DNA of 64,000 nucleotides from Vicinamibacteria bacterium (GTDB taxonomy: Bacteria > Acidobacteriota > Vicinamibacteria > Fen-336). Position numbers and translations under genes: made by a program. The stretch covers positions 29,567 through 93,566 of the forward strand of contig DATMML010000086.1 in NCBI GenBank assembly GCA_035570235.1, read 5' to 3'. Each line of letters opens with the position of its first letter. Positions within the stretch are counted from its first letter, which is position 1. Below, piece by piece: positions 59,281 through 64,000 of this stretch. The notes under the pieces are model-generated. The model worked only from the letters and a program-made list of their open reading frames with translations, was not told where the DNA came from and ran no database searches.

Positions 59281-60990
59281 TTGAAGGCCTTCGCAATTCT
59301 TCTCGACTCACGACCAGGCTACCTGCAAGGTGCTCGCGGGCCGGCCTCGCTCCTCCTGGCCCCGCTCGGGCCGGCTACGATGCTGGGCTATTTGAGCGAG
59401 TACTTGGCGTCGATGGGTCACTCCAACGTCACCATCGCCACTGATTTCCCGCCCGCGCCCGACTACGAGCAGCGCATCAAGGACTCCGGGGCTCGGGTCG
59501 ACGCGATCGTCCCCATCCGTGAGCTCGCGGCCCGGATCGCCGACTACGAGCCCTCGGACTGGCTGTTGCTCATAGACCCGCGGTGCTTTCCTTCGACGGG
59601 CCTTGAGCCCAACGCCCTGATGCCGGAGAACGACTCCGGTCCCCTGCGGGTGCGCCATCTAGTCGCCCTCGAGGCTCACCCCGGTGGCACAACCGAGCGT
59701 GTTCAGCTCGACGCGGATGGCACGGTCCGCCGCATCCAACGCTATTACGACTCCGCTACTTGGGTGTTCACTTCGGGGGTCGCTTGCTCCCTCTTACCCG
59801 TCTCGTGCACGAGCGGAGAGAGCGATCTGCCGTTCGGGTCCCTGGGCGATCTCCGTCGCACCCTTGCCGAACGCGGGGTACCCAGCAACGATGTCCCTAT
59901 CTTAGGGGGAGCGTTTGACCTCTCGCAGGAGCGCGATCTGCTCGGCCTCTCCGAGCGGGTGGTGCTCGACTATTTCTCTCGGCGTCGGCCGACGGACGAT
60001 GGTTGGCTCGAGGTCGGGCCGGGGTGCCAGATCCACCCCTCGGCGCGCCTGCTGGGCCCCATCGTCCTGCAGGACGGAGCGGTGATCGGCCCCGACGTGA
60101 CGGTCGTCGGGCCGGCGGTCATTGGGGCCGGAGCGCGGGTGGAGAGGGATGCCCTGGTGGCGCAGTGCGTGGTCGGACCGGGCTCGGTTGTCGCTCCCGG
60201 CTTGAGCCTACGCCACCGAGCTGTCTTCGGGGCCACCAGCGAGGCGGGGTTGGCGGCGACTCCAACCCCGCGACACGAGCCGACCACAGCGACGAGCATC
60301 GAGCGTTCCGAGGTGCAAGTCAAGAGGCGCCGCTCGTCGGCCAGCTATGCCTACCTCAAGGCCGCGTTCGACCTGACCGCCTCCGCCCTGGGTCTCCTCC
60401 TGCTGAGCCCCCTCCTTGTCGTAACCGCCGTCCTCATTAAGCTCGAGTCGCGGGGGCCGGTCTTCTACCGCCACCGACGCGAGGGCAAGGGAGGACGCAT
60501 CTTCGAGTGCTTGAAGTTCCGGACCATGTTCGCAGGGGCGGATGCCCAGCAGCGCGGGCTCTTGTCTCAGAACCAAGTGGACGGGCCCCAGTTCAAGCTA
60601 GACCAGGACCCGAGGGTCACTCGCCTCGGACGTGCCCTGCGCGCGCTGAACCTGGACGAGCTGCCCCAGCTCATCAACGTGCTCTTGCTCGAGATGAGCC
60701 TCGTGGGCCCCCGGCCCTCGCCCTTCCGTGAGAACCAGCTATGCGTCCCCTGGCGGCATGGGCGACTGTCCGTGCGCCCTGGCATCACCGGGCTCTGGCA
60801 GGTCTGCCGGCAGCGCCGGTCGCAGGGCGACTTCCACCAGTGGATTTACTTCGACTTGCTCTATGTCCGGCACCTGTCGTTCCTCGTCGACCTGAAGATC
60901 CTTGCCGCCACGGTCCTGACCCTGGGCGGTCAGTGGCCGATCCCGCTTTCGTGGATCGTCTCGCCCCGCCATCTGGAGGAGCAGCGTTGA
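59281..60990 (+). CDS. Fused nucleotidyltransferase-like/helix and initiating sugar transferase
   Basis: The 569-residue protein combines a degenerate nucleotidyltransferase-like domain (residues 1-240), a hexapeptide left-handed helix (IHPSARLLGPIVLQDGAVIG, about 255-315) and, from about residue 360, a bacterial sugar transferase of the WbaP/WecA-like PF02397 type. The last part has one membrane helix (AFDLTASALGLLLLSPLLVV), FECLKFRTMFAGADA, LDELPQLINVLLLEMSLVGP and RPGITGLWQVC. The C-terminal part starts polysaccharide assembly by moving a sugar phosphate to lipid carrier. The front part is similar to the preceding protein and also lacks catalytic residues. TTG at 59281 follows AGAGG. The fusion is uncommon. 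Confidence 0.88.
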   Translation: MKAFAILLDSRPGYLQGARGPASLLLAPLGPATMLGYLSEYLASMGHSNVTIATDFPPAPDYEQRIKDSGARVDAIVPIRELAARIADYEPSDWLLLIDPRCFPSTGLEPNALMPENDSGPLRVRHLVALEAHPGGTTERVQLDADGTVRRIQRYYDSATWVFTSGVACSLLPVSCTSGESDLPFGSLGDLRRTLAERGVPSNDVPILGGAFDLSQERDLLGLSERVVLDYFSRRRPTDDGWLEVGPGCQIHPSARLLGPIVLQDGAVIGPDVTVVGPAVIGAGARVERDALVAQCVVGPGSVVAPGLSLRHRAVFGATSEAGLAATPTPRHEPTTATSIERSEVQVKRRRSSASYAYLKAAFDLTASALGLLLLSPLLVVTAVLIKLESRGPVFYRHRREGKGGRIFECLKFRTMFAGADAQQRGLLSQNQVDGPQFKLDQDPRVTRLGRALRALNLDELPQLINVLLLEMSLVGPRPSPFRENQLCVPWRHGRLSVRPGITGLWQVCRQRRSQGDFHQWIYFDLLYVRHLSFLVDLKILAATVLTLGGQWPIPLSWIVSPRHLEEQR

Positions 60991-61408
60991 TCATTGCCTG
61001 TGCCCCGGTCGATTGTGACGCCTGCGAATTGAGCTTCGCGTCGCTCAATCCTGCAAGATCGAAGGAGCGCATGAAAAACAGCCACGGCGTCGGCAGCTCT
61101 CTCTCGAGGACGTCCGAGGTTCGGAAGCGCAAACCTGTTTGCCTTTACTCTCCAGCGCCTCGCGGCCAAGGAGCCGCGGCTCGGGCCCTGCCGAGCGGTA
61201 GCGGTCAGGGACGCTGGAGGGAGCGGGCGCACCGGAGGCTCGGACGTCCTGGACAGAGAGACGAGACGGAACGGGAGCCCTGAGCTGTCGGGCGGCCTTC
61301 AAGCCGGCGGGCGCCGGCAGCCGCCTGGGGGCACCGCAGGGGACGACTGATGTTTGCTCGAGGTTCAGGACCTGCAGAGGGCAGGACCAAACCGAAGGGG
61401 GCGAAGCC
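60991..61408. other. Intergenic region before the antiterminator gene
   Basis: No gene is supported in this 418-bp gap. At 61196-61204 the sequence AGCGGTAGC matches the ops element core (GGCGGTAGC) at eight of nine positions. Such elements pause RNA polymerase and recruit RfaH-type factors, and an NusG-like gene follows, but the match could be chance. Confidence 0.35.
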
Positions 61409-61993
61409 TTGCTGACGGAAGCTGCGGCCTGTCTCGAACTCGCTGACACGGGCGCCGCCCTTGTGTCTCAACCACTGGGGCTCTCCCTGGCCGCCAAGCC
61501 TTGGCACGTGCTGTGGACCCACAGCCACTGTGAGGAGATGGTCTACGACCAACTCACGGTCAGACGGTTTCACCCCTTCCTGCCCAAGATCGGTGTGTGG
61601 TCCGTGCGGGCCGGCCGGGGCCGGCTGGTGAGCGCCCCAATGTTCCCCGGCTACTTGTTCCTGAACGACTCCCTCGACAAGGCCGCCCACATCGAGGTCC
61701 GCAAGGCTCGGGGCTTGGTGCGCATCCTAGGGGAGCGGTGGGACCGCCCGGCGGTGGTGCCGGAGGCGGAGATTGAGGCTATCCGCCGGCTGGCTGTCTC
61801 GGGTGAGCCTGTCTTTCCCCATCCCTACCTCCGCGAAGGCCAGCGGGCGCGCATCGTCTCGGGTCCGTTGGCAGAGCTGGAGGGCATCCTGTTGAGGATG
61901 CGCCCAGAGAAGGGCCTCCTGGTGCTGTCCGTGCATATGCTTCAGCGCAGCGTCGCCGTCGAGGTGGAATGCGCACAAGTGGTGCCCGCCTGA
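61409..61993 (+). CDS. NusG-like antiterminator (RfaH/LoaP/UpxY type)
   Basis: The 194-residue protein has an NGN domain (PWHVLWTHSHCEEMVYDQLT, then FLPKIGVWS and FPGYLFLN) and a C-terminal KOW domain (LREGQRARIVSGPLAELEGI). Specialised NusG paralogues of this kind are encoded at polysaccharide and secondary-metabolite loci and keep RNA polymerase moving through long operons. The N-terminus has about 28 extra residues. The TTG at 61409 gives the open frame; a later start near residue 28 is possible. It follows the polysaccharide genes and would act on them. Confidence 0.87.
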   Translation: MLTEAAACLELADTGAALVSQPLGLSLAAKPWHVLWTHSHCEEMVYDQLTVRRFHPFLPKIGVWSVRAGRGRLVSAPMFPGYLFLNDSLDKAAHIEVRKARGLVRILGERWDRPAVVPEAEIEAIRRLAVSGEPVFPHPYLREGQRARIVSGPLAELEGILLRMRPEKGLLVLSVHMLQRSVAVEVECAQVVPA

Positions 61994-62095
61994 CGACGCT
62001 GCGTGCGGAGCAGGCCCATCCGGCTCTTTCCTCGGGTTGGAGAACCTGTCACCGGTCAGGGGCCGGTAGCGGGCGGTCGTCCGGGTTGTCATCCC

Positions 62096-64000
62096 TCAGT
62101 AGTTGACGGGGGTGAACCCGGTGCCGCCGTAGGCGAAGGAGACGGTCGTGCCCGTCGTCGATTGCTTGATGAACCAGAGCCCGCTCACCTCGTGATAGAC
62201 GGCGATGTCCGCCTTCCCGTCTCCGTCGTAGTCTGCGGGCACGGGGGTGTAGGCCGACCCGCCGAAGCCCTGCACGATGTCCGGGCCCCCGCCCGACGGC
62301 CGGATGTACCAGAGGCCGCTCGCGGGGTGGAAGACGGCGAGGTCGGCCTTGCCATCGCCGTCATAGTCGCGGGGCACGGGCACGAACCCGGGGCCGCCGA
62401 AGCCGGTGGTGGTGACGGCTCCGGTCGAGGACTGCTGGATGAACCAGAGACCGCTGGCCTGGTGGTAGACGGCCAGGTCCGTCTTTCCGTCTCCGTCGTA
62501 ATCCTTCGGCACCGGGGCGTAACCAGTGCCCCCGAACCCGACGTTCCCCGTGGTGAGCGTCGTACTCTTGTTGATGTACCAGAGCCCGCTCGCCTGATGG
62601 TAGACGGCGAAATCCGTTTGTTGGTCCCCATCGTAGTCGGCGGGAACCGGTGTGAAGCCGGGGCCCCCGAAGCCGTAGGAGTAAGTCGTGCCCGTCGAGG
62701 ACTTCCGGATGAACCACAGCCCAGAGCTCTGTTGGTAGACGGCCAGGTCCGCGTGACCATCCCAATCGAAGTCGCCCGAGAGGGGCGTGTACCCCGTGCC
62801 TCCGAGGCTCACCGAGAAAGTCGATTCCGTCGACGATTGCCGGACGTACCAGAGCCCGTTGGCTTGGTGGTAGACGGTGGGGTCTGCGCGGAGGTCGTTG
62901 TCGAAGTCGGCCCCCCCCTGACCCAGGCGGGAGCCGGGCGGCTTGTCACCGACAGAGACGGGCTGGGTCGAGTTTCCCCAGGGATTGCTCGCCCCGTCCA
63001 GGGCGTGGACATAGGACTGGAGATACGAGTTGGTGGTGGCGCCGCTCAGCTTCTGGAGGGAGCGAACCGGGAACTGGATCTCGAGACTAGCGCCCCTGGG
63101 CAGGGCCCAGGGCCCCGGGTGTGCAGGATCGGCAGAATCCAGGGTCCAGCCGTAGGTCCCCATGCTCAGGGCCTGCGGGCAGCCGGTCACGATCTGGGTG
63201 GTCACACCCGTCGGGCTCGTGGAGAAGCAGGAGACGGGGTGCCCGGCGCTGATCTCAAGCTGGGTGGACGGCGGGAGCACCACCTCCACGTGGACCGTTG
63301 GCCCCGCGCAGGCATTGCCTACCGAGCTCACGACCACCCGGGAGTAGTAGACGTCACCGGCCCGGGGGAAGGTGACGTCCGTGGTACCGACGTAGCCGAC
63401 GTGCTGGCTGGTCAATTGCTCCACCGCCCCCGTGGTGCAATTCGAGTGCGAGGTAAAGACAGTTGTGCCCTCCTGCCACGCCCTCGCCGGGGGGACGTAA
63501 GTGTCGACGATGGTCCCCGTGCCTTGACCCTTCGCCAAGGTGGCGCCCGTGGGCCCGCTCAGGTTGACGAAGAAGGTCTCGTTTGGCTCGGGGAGGGTGT
63601 CTCCCATGACCTGGACGGTGAGGGTCTGTGTCGTGGTTCCAGGAGAGAAGGAGAGGTTTCCGGCGGTGGCCACATAGTCGGTCCCGGCGGTGGCCGTGCC
63701 GTCCGCGGTCGCGTAAGCGACCGTGACCGTCTGGCTGCTGGCCGAGGAGAGGGTCACCGTGAAGACCGCGTTGACCGTACCTGTGTTGGGCTCGGTGACC
63801 GAGACGTCATTGATGGAGAGCGTGGGCGGGGGGGCGTTGGAGACGGTGACCGTGACGGGCGAGGAGGTTGCGGTGTTGTTCGCGGTATCCCGGGCCACCG
63901 CGGTCAGGGTGTGGGCGCCGTTGGCCACTCCGGCCGTGGCCCAGAGGATGGAGTAGGGCGAAGTCGTGACCTCCGCTCCCAGGTTCGCGCCATCCAGCTT
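62096..64000 (-). CDS. Secreted Calx-beta / FG-GAP repeat protein, 5' end missing
   Basis: The gene runs off the right edge, and its start is not in the window; at least 634 codons are present. Reading from the edge: part of an Ig-like domain (ANGAHTLTAVARDTANNTAT), a Calx-beta domain (INDVSVTEPNTGTVNAVFTV, then DYVATAGNLSFSPGTTTQTL), a region with four cysteines, and seven tandem repeats of about 46 residues (type VPADYDGDGKADIAVYH with GLWFIKQSSTG) resembling FG-GAP/VCBS repeats with Asp-rich calcium loops. It is likely a large secreted or surface adhesin. It faces the antiterminator gene, convergent, with a 100-bp gap. Confidence 0.9.
   Translation of the reverse strand, partial: KLDGANLGAEVTTSPYSILWATAGVANGAHTLTAVARDTANNTATSSPVTVTVSNAPPPTLSINDVSVTEPNTGTVNAVFTVTLSSASSQTVTVAYATADGTATAGTDYVATAGNLSFSPGTTTQTLTVQVMGDTLPEPNETFFVNLSGPTGATLAKGQGTGTIVDTYVPPARAWQEGTTVFTSHSNCTTGAVEQLTSQHVGYVGTTDVTFPRAGDVYYSRVVVSSVGNACAGPTVHVEVVLPPSTQLEISAGHPVSCFSTSPTGVTTQIVTGCPQALSMGTYGWTLDSADPAHPGPWALPRGASLEIQFPVRSLQKLSGATTNSYLQSYVHALDGASNPWGNSTQPVSVGDKPPGSRLGQGGADFDNDLRADPTVYHQANGLWYVRQSSTESTFSVSLGGTGYTPLSGDFDWDGHADLAVYQQSSGLWFIRKSSTGTTYSYGFGGPGFTPVPADYDGDQQTDFAVYHQASGLWYINKSTTLTTGNVGFGGTGYAPVPKDYDGDGKTDLAVYHQASGLWFIQQSSTGAVTTTGFGGPGFVPVPRDYDGDGKADLAVFHPASGLWYIRPSGGGPDIVQGFGGSAYTPVPADYDGDGKADIAVYHEVSGLWFIKQSTTGTTVSFAYGGTGFTPVNY

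Noticed and set aside
62066..62076. Second ops-like 9-mer (CCGGTAGCG)
   Set aside because: Only seven of nine bases fit and it lies after the antiterminator gene, so it was taken as chance.

Overview
The window is 64 kb of GC-rich chromosome from an uncultured-looking bacterium. The gene style (secreted Calx-beta/FG-GAP and PKD proteins, PASTA-free Ser/Thr kinase, many response regulators, an L-rhamnose ABC operon, a stressosome) fits Acidobacteriota or a similar soil or sediment phylum. That placement is inference; no rRNA or other phylogenetic marker lies in the window.

Layout. 1-2491: the start of a secreted M20 dipeptidase, a small secreted protein and a divergent MocR-type regulator whose PLP lysine is an arginine. 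2982-12784: a complete L-rhamnose operon (fused aldolase/dehydrogenase, isomerase, kinase, mutarotase, four-part ABC importer), with tight or overlapping gene joints. 13180-17301: a secreted lyase-like protein, an enoyl-CoA hydratase and a secreted unknown, with an IS21-type istB remnant between the first two. 17380-22242: visibly less GC-rich DNA ending at a tRNA-Lys(CUU) gene. It holds three attC-like recombination sites that follow minus-strand genes in the manner of integron cassettes, the frameshifted C-terminus of an integron/phage-type tyrosine recombinase, a 176-bp direct repeat, a higBA-like toxin-antitoxin pair and further IS21 remnants. I read it as a decayed integron-like cassette array or tRNA-associated island.

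22392-35457: housekeeping and stress genes: Mut7-C RNase-like, an SGNH hydrolase fused to HEAT repeats, a thioesterase, an HtrA-like protease, adenosine deaminase, phosphofructokinase, YjbQ, M50 protease, OsmC, a PKD protein, a Ser/Thr kinase, GT2 and a nucleoside phosphorylase. 35458-39737: a minus-strand operon in which RsbR-RsbS-RsbT and an RsbX-like phosphatase lead into an RsbU_N-histidine kinase, a lone receiver and an HPt protein. This would be a stressosome feeding a phosphorelay instead of sigma-B. 40275-47390: NarL-type response regulators, a lone receiver, a GGDEF-EAL protein and a NarL-type kinase/regulator pair.

47620-64000: a surface-polysaccharide locus: CheR-like methyltransferase, pyruvyl transferase, Wzx-like flippase, 2OG dioxygenase plus LhgO-like oxidase, glycosyltransferase, a secreted FN3 protein, two degenerate nucleotidyltransferase/left-handed-helix proteins (one fused to an initiating sugar transferase), a NusG-like antiterminator and a large secreted repeat protein that continues past the right edge.

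A shared promoter architecture links the last two regions. A conserved box beginning TTTCAGGG lies exactly 40 bp upstream of a -35 hexamer, followed by a 17-bp spacer and TARCTT, at 41257, 55982 and 57921; a weaker copy is at 40019. It precedes a receiver gene, the FN3 protein and the polysaccharide genes, and suggests one activator controls them.
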